Shown here piece by piece: positions 8,812 to 17,365 of a stretch of 17,365 nucleotides of DNA. Numbering within the stretch: the first letter of the stretch is position 1; each line of letters begins with the position of its first letter. Source of the stretch: Cyanobacteriota bacterium (GTDB lineage: Bacteria; Cyanobacteriota; Cyanobacteriia; Phormidesmidales; Phormidesmidaceae); contig JAQCKL010000026.1 in NCBI GenBank assembly GCA_027592485.1, forward strand, positions 1 to 17,365. The letters run 5' to 3'. Below the pieces are notes generated by a model. The model saw nothing but the letters and a program-made list of their open reading frames with translations, searched no databases and was not told where the DNA came from. Position numbers and translations under genes: made by a program.

Positions 8812-10686
8812 ATGCCTAAGTTGGAACAGCGGTTTGATTACGTCAAAATCGGGATAGCTTCTCCAGAACGCATCCGTCAGTGGGGAGAACGCACCCTCCC
8901 GAATGGGATGGTGGTTGGGGAAGTCACCAAACCTGAAACCATCAACTATCGGACGCTCAAGCCGGAGATGGATGGCTTGTTCTGCGAACGAATCTTTGGC
9001 CCTGCTAAGGATTGGGAATGTCATTGTGGCAAGTACAAACGTGTCCGTCATCGCGGCATTGTTTGTGAGCGTTGCGGTGTTGAGGTCACAGAATCCCGTG
9101 TACGCCGCCATCGCATGGGTTACATCAAACTGGCAGCACCCGTGGCTCATGTTTGGTACCTTAAAGGCATTCCTAGCTATATCGCCATTTTGCTCGATAT
9201 GCCTTTGCGGGATGTTGAACAAATTGTCTATTTCAATGCCTATGTTGTCCTAGACTCTGGCAACGCCGATAATCTCAGCTACAAGCAACTCCTTACCGAA
9301 GACCAGTGGATTGAGATTGAGGACCAGCTTTATGATGAAGAATCTCAGCTGTCAGGTGTGGAAGTGGGCATTGGGGCTGAGGCCCTACAGCGCCTTTTAG
9401 AGGATCTGGCCTTAGAGGAAACGGCTGAAAAACTTAGGGAGACGATTGCCGTCTCTAAAGGTCAAAAGCGCGCCAAATTAATCAAGCGTTTACGCGTAAT
9501 TGATAATTTCATCGCCACTGGATCTCAACCTGACTGGATGGTCCTAAATGTCATTCCAGTGATTCCACCTGATTTGCGCCCAATGGTGCAACTCGATGGT
9601 GGTCGCTTTGCTACCTCTGATTTGAATGATCTCTACCGTCGGGTGATTAATCGAAATAATCGTCTGGCGCGTCTTCAAGAAATCTTGGCACCAGAGATTA
9701 TTGTCAGAAATGAGAAGCGCATGCTTCAAGAGGCGGTTGATGCCCTGATCGATAATGGACGCCGTGGCCGTACGGTTGTAGGCGCGAACAACCGCCCGCT
9801 CAAATCCCTGTCTGACATTATTGAAGGAAAGCAGGGACGGTTTCGGCAAAACCTCCTCGGCAAGCGGGTCGACTACTCTGGGCGTTCTGTCATCGTGGTG
9901 GGTCCCAAACTCAAGATTCACCAGTGCGGCTTGCCGCGCGAAATGGCCATTGAACTTTTTCAACCCTTTGTGATTCATAAGCTCATTCGACAGGGCTTGG
10001 TGAATAACATTAAAGCGGCTAAGAAACTCATTCAGCGCAATGATCCAAGTGTTTGGGATGTGTTGGAAGAAGTGATCGAGAGCCACCCAGTGATGCTCAA
10101 CCGGGCACCAACCCTCCATAGATTGGGTATTCAAGCTTTTGAGCCAATTCTGGTGGAAGGTCGAGCCATTCAACTTCACCCCTTAGTCTGTCCAGCCTTC
10201 AACGCAGATTTCGACGGCGACCAAATGGCGGTCCATGTCCCTCTATCTCTAGAAGCTCAGGCTGAAGCGCGTTTATTGATGTTGGCTTCAAATAATATCC
10301 TGTCACCTGCTACGGGACGCCCCATCATTACCCCTAGCCAAGATATGGTTCTAGGCTGTTATTACCTGACTGCCGAAAATCCTTATCAGCAGAAAGGGGC
10401 AGGCAAGTATTTTGGCAGTATGGATGATGCAATTATGGCCTTTGAGCAGGGCTTAGTTGATCTCCATGCCAAGGTGTGGCTACGTTTTGATGGGCCGGTA
10501 GAAACTGAGCACAAAGAAGAGGTCTTGGTAGAGGAGATCAAGGGCGAGGATGGTGGTTTGACGCGTCTCTACAAGCAGCGTCGTACTCGTGAAGATGCGG
10601 ACGGTCGTTTGATTTCCCAATATATAGAAACCACCCCTGGGCGGATCATCTATAACAAAACCATCCACGGTGCATTAGCCCAATAA
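8812..10686 (+). CDS. rpoC1: DNA-directed RNA polymerase subunit gamma (N-terminal half of beta')
   Basis: In cyanobacteria and chloroplasts beta' is encoded by two genes; this 624-residue product is the N-terminal part. It provides the clamp, zinc-binding domain, lid, rudder and catalytic loop. The zinc site is C70, C72, C85 and C88 (ECHCGKYK and CERCGVEV). [16 protein letters not shown] (350-365) precedes the active-site motif NADFDGD (464-470), whose D466, D468 and D470 hold the catalytic Mg2+. [15 protein letters not shown] (431-445) is also canonical. AAGGA lies 11 bases before the ATG, a slightly long spacing. The protein ends naturally at the usual split point, 85 bases before rpoC2. 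Confidence 0.99.
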   Translation: MPKLEQRFDYVKIGIASPERIRQWGERTLPNGMVVGEVTKPETINYRTLKPEMDGLFCERIFGPAKDWECHCGKYKRVRHRGIVCERCGVEVTESRVRRHRMGYIKLAAPVAHVWYLKGIPSYIAILLDMPLRDVEQIVYFNAYVVLDSGNADNLSYKQLLTEDQWIEIEDQLYDEESQLSGVEVGIGAEALQRLLEDLALEETAEKLRETIAVSKGQKRAKLIKRLRVIDNFIATGSQPDWMVLNVIPVIPPDLRPMVQLDGGRFATSDLNDLYRRVINRNNRLARLQEILAPEIIVRNEKRMLQEAVDALIDNGRRGRTVVGANNRPLKSLSDIIEGKQGRFRQNLLGKRVDYSGRSVIVVGPKLKIHQCGLPREMAIELFQPFVIHKLIRQGLVNNIKAAKKLIQRNDPSVWDVLEEVIESHPVMLNRAPTLHRLGIQAFEPILVEGRAIQLHPLVCPAFNADFDGDQMAVHVPLSLEAQAEARLLMLASNNILSPATGRPIITPSQDMVLGCYYLTAENPYQQKGAGKYFGSMDDAIMAFEQGLVDLHAKVWLRFDGPVETEHKEEVLVEEIKGEDGGLTRLYKQRRTREDADGRLISQYIETTPGRIIYNKTIHGALAQ

Positions 10687-10707
10687 AGCGCGTAGCTTAT
10701 TCAATTC

Positions 10708-10726
10708 CTACAGATTTTCTCTGTAG
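10708..10726 (+). other. Hairpin between rpoC1 and rpoC2
   Basis: CTACAG (10708-10713) and CTGTAG (10721-10726) form a perfect 6-bp stem around a 7-base loop in the 85-base spacer. No T-run follows, so termination is unlikely. It could protect or direct processing of the polycistronic mRNA. The role is inferred. Confidence 0.35.
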
Positions 10727-10771
10727 ACGTACTATCCAAAGCACACCCGACAGAAGAGGCGAGAATACGTA

Positions 10772-13700
10772 ATGGCGGAGCAAGGAATGAACCAAGCTGA
10801 GATGATCTTTAGGAATCGAGTTATCGATAAGAAGCAGCTCAAAAAACTTGTTTCTTGGTCATTCGAAAATTTTGGGACCGCGAGAACGGCCCAAATGGCC
10901 GATGAGATCAAAGGTCTCGGTTTTCACTATGCCACCAGGGCCGGTGTGTCTATTAGTGTTGAGGACCTTCAGATTCCACCGGAAAAGCGCCAACTCCTAG
11001 AAGCGGCTGATGAAGAGATCAGGAGCACCGAGGAGCGGTATACGCGGGGTGAAATTACGGAGGTAGAAAGATTTCAGAAGGTTATTGATACCTGGAATGG
11101 AACCAGTGAGGAACTGAAGGATCAGGTTGTTGCCAATTTCCGCAAAAATGATCCGCTCAATTCGGTTTATATGATGGCCTTTTCTGGGGCAAGGGGAAAT
11201 ATTTCCCAGGTGCGCCAGCTAGTGGGTATGAGGGGATTGATGGCTAACCCTCAAGGGGAAATTATTGACCAGCCGATTAGAACTAATTTCCGTGAAGGTC
11301 TGTCTGTTACTGAGTACATTATTTCCTCCTATGGCGCTCGCAAAGGTCTAGTAGATACCGCTTTAAGAACAGCCGACTCAGGTTATTTGACTCGACGATT
11401 GGTTGATGTCTCTCAGGACGTCATCATCCGTGAGAATGATTGCGGTACTGAGCGGGGGATTCCTCTGGAAAGCATGACTGCGGGCGATCGCGTCTTGATC
11501 CCCCTTTCTGATCGCTTGATGGGTCGGGTTGCGGCCAGAGATGTTCTGCATCCTGAAACCGGTGAAGTCTTGGCGGAGCGGAACCAGTTCATCTCCGAGC
11601 ATTTGGCCGAAGCAATCTACGCCGCAGGCGTTAAAGAGGTTTTTGCCCGTTCTGCTCTCACCTGTGAAGCGACCCGATCAGTTTGCCGCCATTGCTATGG
11701 TTGGAGTCTGGCCCATTTCGATATGGTTGATCTGGGTGAAGCCGTAGGCATTATTGCAGCCCAGTCTATTGGGGAGCCCGGTACTCAGCTCACCATGAGA
11801 ACGTTTCACACGGGAGGAACGTTTACAGGGGAAATGACCCCTCAAGTTCGGGCGAAGTTTGATGGCGTAGTCAAGCTACCCAAACGCTTCAAAAATCGGG
11901 GCTTTCGTACTCGCCATGGGGAGGACGCCCTGATCTTAGAGAGTAATACCGAGCTTGTTTTGGAAAGTGGTTCCAAAACCCAGAAAGAAGCGCTCCCTCA
12001 AGGCTCAATTCTATTTGTCAAAAATGGGGCACGGGTCACACAAGAGCAATTGCTTGTGGAGATGCCTGCCGTTAGCCGAGTCCGTAAGGTCACAGAGAAA
12101 GCCGCTAAGGACGTTACCAGTGACCTTTCTGGCGAGGTGAAGTTTGCTGGGCTGGTGCAGGAGGAGAAGAAAGATCGCCAAGGTAATACAACACACCTAG
12201 CACAGCGTGGTGGATTGTTATGGGTGCTGTCTGGAGAAGTATATAACCTCCCGCCCAATGCAGAGCCCGTGATCAAAAATGGTGACCACGTTGAAACCGA
12301 TGGCATCTTAGCTGAAACCCGCCAAATCACCGAGCGTGGTGGGTTAGTCCGGCTACCTGAAATGCAGGACGGCAAAACAACACGAGAAGTCGAGGTGATC
12401 ACTTCTTCTGTTTTGCTGAACCAAGCAGAGATCACAATGGAAAGTGGTCAAGCGGGTGAGCATTATGTCCTCGAGACCGTTAGCGGACAGCGATTTGCTT
12501 TGATTGCAACCCCAGGCACAAAGGTTGCTAGTAACGCAGTGGTCGCTGAGCTAGAAGACGATAAGTACCATACCCAGACCGGTGGGATTCTTCATTACTC
12601 TGGCGTTGAGGCTGCGAAAAAAGGCAAAGCTAAACAAGGCTATGAGGTGAGTAAGGGAGGGACTCTGCTATGGATTCCTGAAGAAACTCATGAGGTTAAT
12701 AAAGACATTTCGCTGTTATTGGTTGAAGACGGGCAGTACATAGAAGCTGGAACAGAAGTTGTCAAAGATATCTACAGTCAGAACAGTGGGGTTGTAGAAG
12801 TTACTCAGAAGAATGACATTCTTCGTGAGGTTGTCGTCAAGCCCGGTGATCTACATATGGTAGATAATCCCGACCTAGTGATGGATCGGGATCGCACGAT
12901 TGTTCCCCCTGGGGAGGCGTTAATGCCAGAGCTTGTGACTCAAGTTCTCTCCTATGTGGAATATGTTGAGACCCCTGAAGGACCAGCATTGCTCCTGCGC
13001 CCAGTTGAGGAGTATACCGTTCCTGATGAGCCGCAAGTGCCTAGCCAAGATTCCATTAGTGATGCGGGTAGTGGGATTCGACTTCGGGCTGTTCAGCGTA
13101 TTTCTTACAAAGATGGTGAACGGGTTAAGGCGGTTGAGGGTAAGGAGCTTCTGCGAACCCAACTTGTATTAGAGATCGGAGACGAGTCTTCTCATCTTGA
13201 GGCAGACATCGAGCAGGTGCCTGATGCTGCTGATCCTGACGTGATGCGTTTACAGCTTGTCATTCTTGAGTCTATTGCGATTCGCCGTGATGTTGTTGCC
13301 GATCAAACTCAGGGCAGTACTCTGACTCGTCTGTTAGTAGAAGATGGTCAGCAAATTGAGCCTGGGGCTGTTGTTGCTCAGACCGAGATTCAATGTAAAG
13401 AAGCTGGAGAGGTTCGAGGTATTTTAGAGGGGGCAGAGGCTATTCGACGCATCTTAGTGATGCGTAGCAGTGACTTGCTTACGATTGAACTTGATGGTAA
13501 GCCAGCACTGGTCAGTGAGGGAGATTTAATCGTCGCTGGCACCGAAGTTGCATCGGGCTTGTATATTGACGAATCTGCTCAAGTCATACGCATTACTGAT
13601 ACCCAGCTTGTGCTTCGTTTAGCACGCCCTTATCGAGTATCTACCGGTGCTGTGTTGCACATTGCGGATGGCGACCTAGTGCAGCGTGGGGATAAGTTGG

Positions 13701-14752
13701 TGTTGCTGGTTTTTGAAAGAGCCAAAACCGGCGATATTATCCAGGGCTTACCCAGGATTGAAGAGTTATTAGAGGCACGGAAACCGAAGGAAGCCTGCGT
13801 TTTAGCTGAGCGTCCAGGAACGGCGCAAGTCAGCTTTTCAGATGATGAAACCGTTGAGGTAAAAATCGTTGAAGCTGATGGTGTGGTCACCGATTACCCG
13901 ATTAATCCTGGCCAGAATATGTTGGTCAGTGATGGCCAGCAGGTAGAGACAGCTGAGCCGCTAACCGATGGACCGGCTAATCCTCACCAAATCTTAGAGG
14001 TCTTTTTCAATTACTTCTTGGCTCAGGGTGAGGGAACTCACGAAGCCGCCATGAAGAGTTTGCAAGAGGTGCAAAGCTTCTTGGTCAACGAGGTGCAATC
14101 GGTTTATCAATCTCAAGGTATTGACATTTCCGACAAGCATATTGAGGTCATTGTTAGACAGATGACGTCTAAAGCTCGTGTTGAAGATGGTGGCGATACG
14201 ACTATGCTTCCGGGTGAGCTCATGGAAATTTATCAGATTGAGCAAGTTAATGAAGCGATGTCGATTACTGGCGGGGCACCGGCTCAATACACACCGATGC
14301 TGTTAGGGATTACGAAGGCATCTCTCAATACAGATAGCTTCATTTCTGCGGCAAGTTTCCAAGAGACAACTCGTGTTTTAACAGAAGCGGCAATTGAAGG
14401 TAAATCAGACTGGCTGAGAGGCCTTAAAGAGAACGTCATTATTGGGCGTCTCATTCCGGCTGGTACGGGTTTTAATGCCTACGAAGAGCCGGTAGCACCT
14501 GAAGTTGATGTTAATCCTTATGAGGGAAACCTCATCGACGATACTCTAGCACGCGAAGTTTTAGATGATAAAACGGCTCGTGCTTATGAGCTTGAAGGTG
14601 GGTTGGGCATTCTCGACGATGATGAAGTGATTGGTGTTACTCAGGGAAATGAAGGTTTGGATGGTAAGTCATCCTCTTCTTCTCCGGAGGCGATCGCTGA
14701 TATTGCGCGTGACGATGATATGTTGATTGACGATAATAGCGCTACTCTCTAA
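10772..14752 (+). CDS. rpoC2: DNA-directed RNA polymerase subunit beta' (RpoC2, C-terminal half)
   Basis: The 1,326-residue product supplies the bridge helix, trigger loop, jaw and a second zinc site of beta'. [20 protein letters not shown] (173-192) and [18 protein letters not shown] (200-217) precede the zinc ligands C224, C298, C305 and C308. [20 protein letters not shown] continues to MRTFHTGG (ending 349), the first arm of the trigger loop; H346 equals E. coli H936. The second arm resumes at [20 protein letters not shown] (about 986). The roughly 635 residues between are the cyanobacterial SI3 insertion, rich in beta-strands and repeated patterns such as LLVEDGQ and [10 protein letters not shown], which fits tandem sandwich-barrel hybrid motifs. 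The last 40 residues are acidic and Ser-rich. ATG 10772 is the first start; Met6 (10787) has GGAG 6 bases upstream and is a real alternative. A strong terminator follows. Confidence 0.98.
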   Translation: MAEQGMNQAEMIFRNRVIDKKQLKKLVSWSFENFGTARTAQMADEIKGLGFHYATRAGVSISVEDLQIPPEKRQLLEAADEEIRSTEERYTRGEITEVERFQKVIDTWNGTSEELKDQVVANFRKNDPLNSVYMMAFSGARGNISQVRQLVGMRGLMANPQGEIIDQPIRTNFREGLSVTEYIISSYGARKGLVDTALRTADSGYLTRRLVDVSQDVIIRENDCGTERGIPLESMTAGDRVLIPLSDRLMGRVAARDVLHPETGEVLAERNQFISEHLAEAIYAAGVKEVFARSALTCEATRSVCRHCYGWSLAHFDMVDLGEAVGIIAAQSIGEPGTQLTMRTFHTGGTFTGEMTPQVRAKFDGVVKLPKRFKNRGFRTRHGEDALILESNTELVLESGSKTQKEALPQGSILFVKNGARVTQEQLLVEMPAVSRVRKVTEKAAKDVTSDLSGEVKFAGLVQEEKKDRQGNTTHLAQRGGLLWVLSGEVYNLPPNAEPVIKNGDHVETDGILAETRQITERGGLVRLPEMQDGKTTREVEVITSSVLLNQAEITMESGQAGEHYVLETVSGQRFALIATPGTKVASNAVVAELEDDKYHTQTGGILHYSGVEAAKKGKAKQGYEVSKGGTLLWIPEETHEVNKDISLLLVEDGQYIEAGTEVVKDIYSQNSGVVEVTQKNDILREVVVKPGDLHMVDNPDLVMDRDRTIVPPGEALMPELVTQVLSYVEYVETPEGPALLLRPVEEYTVPDEPQVPSQDSISDAGSGIRLRAVQRISYKDGERVKAVEGKELLRTQLVLEIGDESSHLEADIEQVPDAADPDVMRLQLVILESIAIRRDVVADQTQGSTLTRLLVEDGQQIEPGAVVAQTEIQCKEAGEVRGILEGAEAIRRILVMRSSDLLTIELDGKPALVSEGDLIVAGTEVASGLYIDESAQVIRITDTQLVLRLARPYRVSTGAVLHIADGDLVQRGDKLVLLVFERAKTGDIIQGLPRIEELLEARKPKEACVLAERPGTAQVSFSDDETVEVKIVEADGVVTDYPINPGQNMLVSDGQQVETAEPLTDGPANPHQILEVFFNYFLAQGEGTHEAAMKSLQEVQSFLVNEVQSVYQSQGIDISDKHIEVIVRQMTSKARVEDGGDTTMLPGELMEIYQIEQVNEAMSITGGAPAQYTPMLLGITKASLNTDSFISAASFQETTRVLTEAAIEGKSDWLRGLKENVIIGRLIPAGTGFNAYEEPVAPEVDVNPYEGNLIDDTLAREVLDDKTARAYELEGGLGILDDDEVIGVTQGNEGLDGKSSSSSPEAIADIARDDDMLIDDNSATL

Positions 14753-14787
14753 GTCTTTCGAGAATTTCAAAGACTAGCGTCATAAGG

Positions 14788-14837
14788 AATCCTGGTTTTT
14801 GATTTTCTCTTAAGAGATCAGTAACCAGGATTTTTTT
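14788..14837 (+). terminator. Intrinsic terminator after rpoC2
   Basis: AATCCTGGTT (14788-14797) and AACCAGGATT (14823-14832) form a perfect 10-bp stem, and T-run 14831-14837 closes it. The loop contains a second perfect palindrome, TCTCTTAAGAGA (14806-14817). It lies 36 bases after the rpoC2 stop and just before the convergent pheA stop, so it ends the rpoB-rpoC1-rpoC2 transcript. The minus strand lacks a T-run, so it should not work well for pheA. Confidence 0.88.
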
Positions 14838-14851
14838 GCAGTTAAGTTTTT

Positions 14852-15709
14852 CTATCCATGCTTACTAAGATTGTAAGCGTGGGTGGAAGCATCATAACTG
14901 CCAAATATTCTTAACGTTTCCGTACAGCTTTGCAATGCCTGCAACGACTGTTGGACTTTTGCCTCAGACAGACTAGCTTCTAGGTCGAGAAAAAATAGGT
15001 ATTCCCCAAGGGATCGTTTTGTTGGCCGAGATTCAATTCGACTGAGATTAATCGATGCTCTAGACATGATTTGCAACGGTGTAAGAAGAGCACCAGGGGC
15101 ATTAACCGGCAAGCTAAAAGCCAGTGAGGTGAAATCACCCTGTTGAGAATCTTGTGTACCTAAAACCCAGAATCGTGTGAAGTTATCGGGACTATCATTG
15201 ATTGGATGAGCTATTACTGGTAGATCGTACAGATGAGCAGCCCATTCCGAGGCAATTGCAGCAGTGTTAGTGGTCTTTTGCAGGTCACCTAGTACTTCTG
15301 TGGTTGAGCGAGTGGGTATTAAATCAGCATTAGGGCAGTTGTTTTTAATCCATTGTTGGCATTGTCCCAGTGCCTGAGGGTGGGAGTAAATGTGCTCCAA
15401 ACTGCTCAAGCTACTTGCCTTTGTTAGTAGGGCATGACTAATAGGCACAATCAGAGCATGCTGAATGCGTAAGTTAGGTAACTGCCACAGTGCATCTAGC
15501 GTAACCGTTACCCCTCCTTCAATTGAATTTTCAACAGGTACAACGGCAAAGTCTATAGAGCAATCTGCTGTTGCCTGAATAACCTGTAAAATACTGGGGT
15601 AGGGCTTGAGCTCCGTATCACCCTGCCCGTGCAGTTGCTGCCGGTAGGCTTCAGCAGCTTGCTCAGAGTAGGTGCCTTGAGGGCCTAAGTATCCAATCGC
15701 AAAAGTCAT
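14852..15709 (-). CDS. pheA: Prephenate dehydratase with ACT domain
   Basis: Converts prephenate to phenylpyruvate with loss of CO2 and water, the committed step to phenylalanine, in the cytoplasm. The 285-residue product is the monofunctional form with no chorismate mutase domain. The catalytic domain shows GPQGTYSEQAA (9-19), VPVENSIEGGV (57-67), SHPQALGQC (109-117), TRSTTEVL (133-140) and the substrate motif NFTRF (176-180) with the key T178. The ACT domain (about 195-275) has GALL (206-209) and ESRP (226-229), the phenylalanine-binding motifs, so feedback inhibition is expected. The start at 15709 places GPQGTYSEQA at the usual distance from the N-terminus; only a weak GAG precedes it. 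It is convergent with rpoC2 and divergent from the DUF1997 gene, with a 184-base shared spacer. Confidence 0.96.
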   Translation of the reverse strand: MTFAIGYLGPQGTYSEQAAEAYRQQLHGQGDTELKPYPSILQVIQATADCSIDFAVVPVENSIEGGVTVTLDALWQLPNLRIQHALIVPISHALLTKASSLSSLEHIYSHPQALGQCQQWIKNNCPNADLIPTRSTTEVLGDLQKTTNTAAIASEWAAHLYDLPVIAHPINDSPDNFTRFWVLGTQDSQQGDFTSLAFSLPVNAPGALLTPLQIMSRASINLSRIESRPTKRSLGEYLFFLDLEASLSEAKVQQSLQALQSCTETLRIFGSYDASTHAYNLSKHG

Positions 15710-15811
15710 GGTTGTACTCTATTTACGCTATCAATATACTCTCCTACTCACACATAACTTGTCTGAGTAAATCTAATGATTAAAATATGGGGAGATAAAA
15801 CCTTTGGAGTA

Positions 15812-15840
15812 TTGACTTGTTAAGGGGAACTCATTCTAAA
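15812..15840 (+). promoter_or_regulatory. Candidate promoter for the DUF1997 gene
   Basis: TTGACT (15812-15817) and TCTAAA (15835-15840) are 17 bases apart in AT-rich DNA, about 54 bases before the ATG at 15894. The -35 is good and the -10 is moderate. Confidence 0.4.
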
Positions 15841-15893
15841 TAATAAGCTTATCGGCCTTGAATCAAGCTTGAACTAGTCTCCTTTCCTTCTAA

Positions 15894-16442
15894 ATGTTAG
15901 AACTGTCATCCTCCGAATCAATTACCCTAGATATCCCGAATCAATCAGTTCCTTTTCGATATTACCTAGAGCAGCCTCAGAGGTTAGTTCATGCACTGAT
16001 AAGTCCAAATCAGGTTGTTGGTTTAGGAGATAAACAGTTTCGTTTGTATTTACGTACGATTGTTTTCTTCATGCTGAGAATTCAGCCAATTGTAGATCTC
16101 AAAATCACTGCTAGTGATGATGGTCAATTATCTCTAAAGTCTGTTGCATGTAAGATTCAAGGCAATGAATTTGTTGATCAGAATTTTGACTTGTCTTTGA
16201 AAGGACACTTGAATTCTATTGTCCAAGCCCAGTCAACCTGCCTGGTGGGTCAAGCCGCGCTTAAAATCAGTGTAGGTATTCCTCCTATCTTGCAATTTGT
16301 TCCTCTAGCGCTTCTAGAGACGACTGGCAACCATATCCTTAGAAGTACTTTGGTGACGATGAAGCAGCGACTCACCCATAAACTATCCACTGACTATCGA
16401 AGATGGAGCGATGCCCAACAAGGGTCATCAGCATTAAAATAG
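15894..16442 (+). CDS. DUF1997 family protein, function unknown
   Basis: The 182-residue product matches the DUF1997 pattern known from cyanobacteria and plants. The features are FRYYLEQPQRLVHALISP (21-38), the FRLYLRTIVFFMLRIQPIVDL block (about 49-69), a central SVACKIQGNEFVDQNFDLSL segment, PPILQFVPLALLETTGNHIL (about 129-148) and a basic C-terminal helix with MKQRLTHKLSTDYRRW. The predicted fold is a soluble or membrane-associated beta-rich lipid- or ligand-binding-like domain, but no reaction is established. No signal peptide or clear transmembrane helix is seen. The ribosome site is weak. The gene is divergent from pheA and convergent with rne, 185 bases away. Base composition is clearly more AT-rich than the rpo genes. 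The family call is from remembered conserved pattern and is fairly secure. Confidence 0.82.
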   Translation: MLELSSSESITLDIPNQSVPFRYYLEQPQRLVHALISPNQVVGLGDKQFRLYLRTIVFFMLRIQPIVDLKITASDDGQLSLKSVACKIQGNEFVDQNFDLSLKGHLNSIVQAQSTCLVGQAALKISVGIPPILQFVPLALLETTGNHILRSTLVTMKQRLTHKLSTDYRRWSDAQQGSSALK

Positions 16443-16627
16443 CGCCAGCTGCAACAGACCTAAGTAGAGCATCCCAGTCAAACCTTTCAACCCTTGATAC
16501 CAAGGGCTGGCTAGATTTATATGCCACAAACATCCTCCAGGGTAGGTGATTGCTAGGGCACGCGATTTAAATGTTCACTGATTCGCATGGTTCAGCACTT
16601 AGGCGTAGGACCCTCAAAAGCATTGAT

Positions 16628-17326
16628 TTAGGTGGCATTAGAGGTGCTGTCGGCTGTTTCACCGTTGTTGCCAGATTCTGCCGAAGAGCGACGACGACGG
16701 CGACGGCGGGGCGTAGAGCTCTCTAATACTCCGTCGGATACCGATGCTTCAACTACCTCTAGGCCATTATCAGTGGGTTGCTCAGGCTGACTGGGTAGAT
16801 TTGGTTTCACTGACACGTGTTCAGCAACATGTGTCCTGCTGGATATGACAACCTTCTCTTTGGCTTCTACCACGGGTGAGGTGGCCTCGTCTGGGATGGC
16901 GATCTCGGCAACGCTCTCAAGAGGAGGTAAGGTACTGACTTGGCCAGGCAATCTGACTGCGATGCTGACATTTTTAGGGTCGCTAATACTTTGACTGCTG
17001 AGTACCAGCGGGGAGATTCCCATCAAGGCATAAATGCGTTGCTCATCAGAGGTCATTTCTACGGTGACGACCTCTGGTGGCGCTGTAACTTTACGCTCAC
17101 CTCGGCCTCGGCTACGGCTGGTCCGGGAGGGCAGGGTTGGGCTTTCAACATCTTCGTAGGTGTTTACAACTTTTACTTCACGATTTTCCTTGACCTCTGG
17201 GGTTGCAGAAACGGGTTTGGGAAGCTCCGGCCGGCCATTGCTCCGACTGGTGGTGATAGGAACGTCTCGACGGCGAGACACATCGGTGAAAGTACCGACA
17301 TACACACATACATACACGGTGTGCAT
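16628..17326 (-). CDS. rne: Ribonuclease E, C-terminal part only
   Basis: RNase E is the main mRNA-decay endonuclease. Only its non-catalytic tail, about 220 residues, is in the window. Diagnostic sequence is VEMTSDEQRIYALMGISPLV, a block of cyanobacterial RNase E tails, and a run of Arg followed by SSA near the C-terminus (about 16679-16708). The latter corresponds to the cyanobacterial nonapeptide reported to bind polynucleotide phosphorylase. Between them the sequence is Pro-, Ser- and Glu-rich and probably disordered, with basic RG-rich patches. The S1, RNase H-like and DNase I-like catalytic domains are absent. The frame is closed by TAG at 17336-17338, and the first residues (MHTVYVCVYVGTF) do not look like RNase E, so the ATG at 17326 is probably not a true start. 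The gene is convergent with the DUF1997 gene. The tail identification is secure; gene integrity is unknown. Confidence 0.85.
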   Translation of the reverse strand: MHTVYVCVYVGTFTDVSRRRDVPITTSRSNGRPELPKPVSATPEVKENREVKVVNTYEDVESPTLPSRTSRSRGRGERKVTAPPEVVTVEMTSDEQRIYALMGISPLVLSSQSISDPKNVSIAVRLPGQVSTLPPLESVAEIAIPDEATSPVVEAKEKVVISSRTHVAEHVSVKPNLPSQPEQPTDNGLEVVEASVSDGVLESSTPRRRRRRRSSAESGNNGETADSTSNAT

Positions 17327-17365
17327 CAGCGTGCGCTAACGGACAACATGTACAATATAAAATGA
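17299..17365. other. Edge segment not resembling rne, with a TGTA/TGTG-type simple repeat
   Basis: Bases 17299-17317 are an alternating ACATAC/CACATAC run. Beyond it no minus-strand frame continues RNase E: one has TAG (17336-17338), one has TGA, and the third is open but Cys-rich and unlike any known domain. This may be the end of an inserted element or an assembly tip. Confidence 0.4.

Noticed and set aside
16491..16506. CCCTTG-ATAC-CAAGGG hairpin as a shared terminator of DUF1997 and rne
   Set aside because: A 6-bp stem with no T-run on either strand; too weak to call.
16940..17365. Plus-strand open frame at the right edge
   Set aside because: Mostly antisense to the RNase E tail, whose conserved motifs support the minus strand.
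17290..17365. Group II intron 3' end interrupting rne
   Set aside because: No domain V-like hairpin or typical intron end was seen. It is possible only in DNA outside the window.

Overview
The window is chromosomal DNA from a cyanobacterium. Four points support this. The beta' subunit of RNA polymerase is split into rpoC1 and rpoC2, and rpoC2 carries a very large insertion in the trigger loop. A SulP bicarbonate transporter of the BicA type is present. The C-terminal tail of a cyanobacterial-type RNase E has the Arg-run plus SSA motif. The octamer GCGATCGC (HIP1) occurs six times, where chance predicts well under one. The species cannot be named from this sequence.

Layout, left to right. Positions 1-3206 (minus strand) hold bicA followed downstream by a CPA2-type cation/proton antiporter that runs off the left edge. 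This is a plausible functional pair: BicA is driven by the inward Na+ gradient, and a Na+/H+ antiporter would restore that gradient. Positions 3207-3796 are a divergent intergenic region with a good rpsT promoter, a dyad upstream of bicA and a foldable inverted-repeat element. Positions 3797-14752 (plus strand) hold rpsT, tatD, rpoB, rpoC1 and rpoC2, a gene order familiar from cyanobacteria. A 434-base leader rich in hairpins lies before rpoB, and a strong intrinsic terminator follows rpoC2. Positions 14852-15709 (minus) hold pheA (prephenate dehydratase). A divergent DUF1997 gene follows at 15894-16442 (plus), and the 3' part of rne lies on the minus strand at the right edge.

The genes are mostly housekeeping: ribosome assembly (S20), transcription (beta, gamma, beta'), RNA turnover (RNase E) and phenylalanine synthesis (PheA). 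Inorganic-carbon uptake (BicA plus antiporter) is the one physiological module. I found no CRISPR array, complete mobile element, tRNA or rRNA, and no convincing new system.

The points most worth a second look are these. Recognisable antiporter and RNase E homology both stop about 60-80 bases from the two window edges, as if each edge runs into an inserted repeat or an assembly artefact. The rpoB leader contains a possible attenuator. A roughly 94-base structured element lies between bicA and rpsT. The family calls for the main genes are secure. The regulatory calls are inferences from pattern alone.
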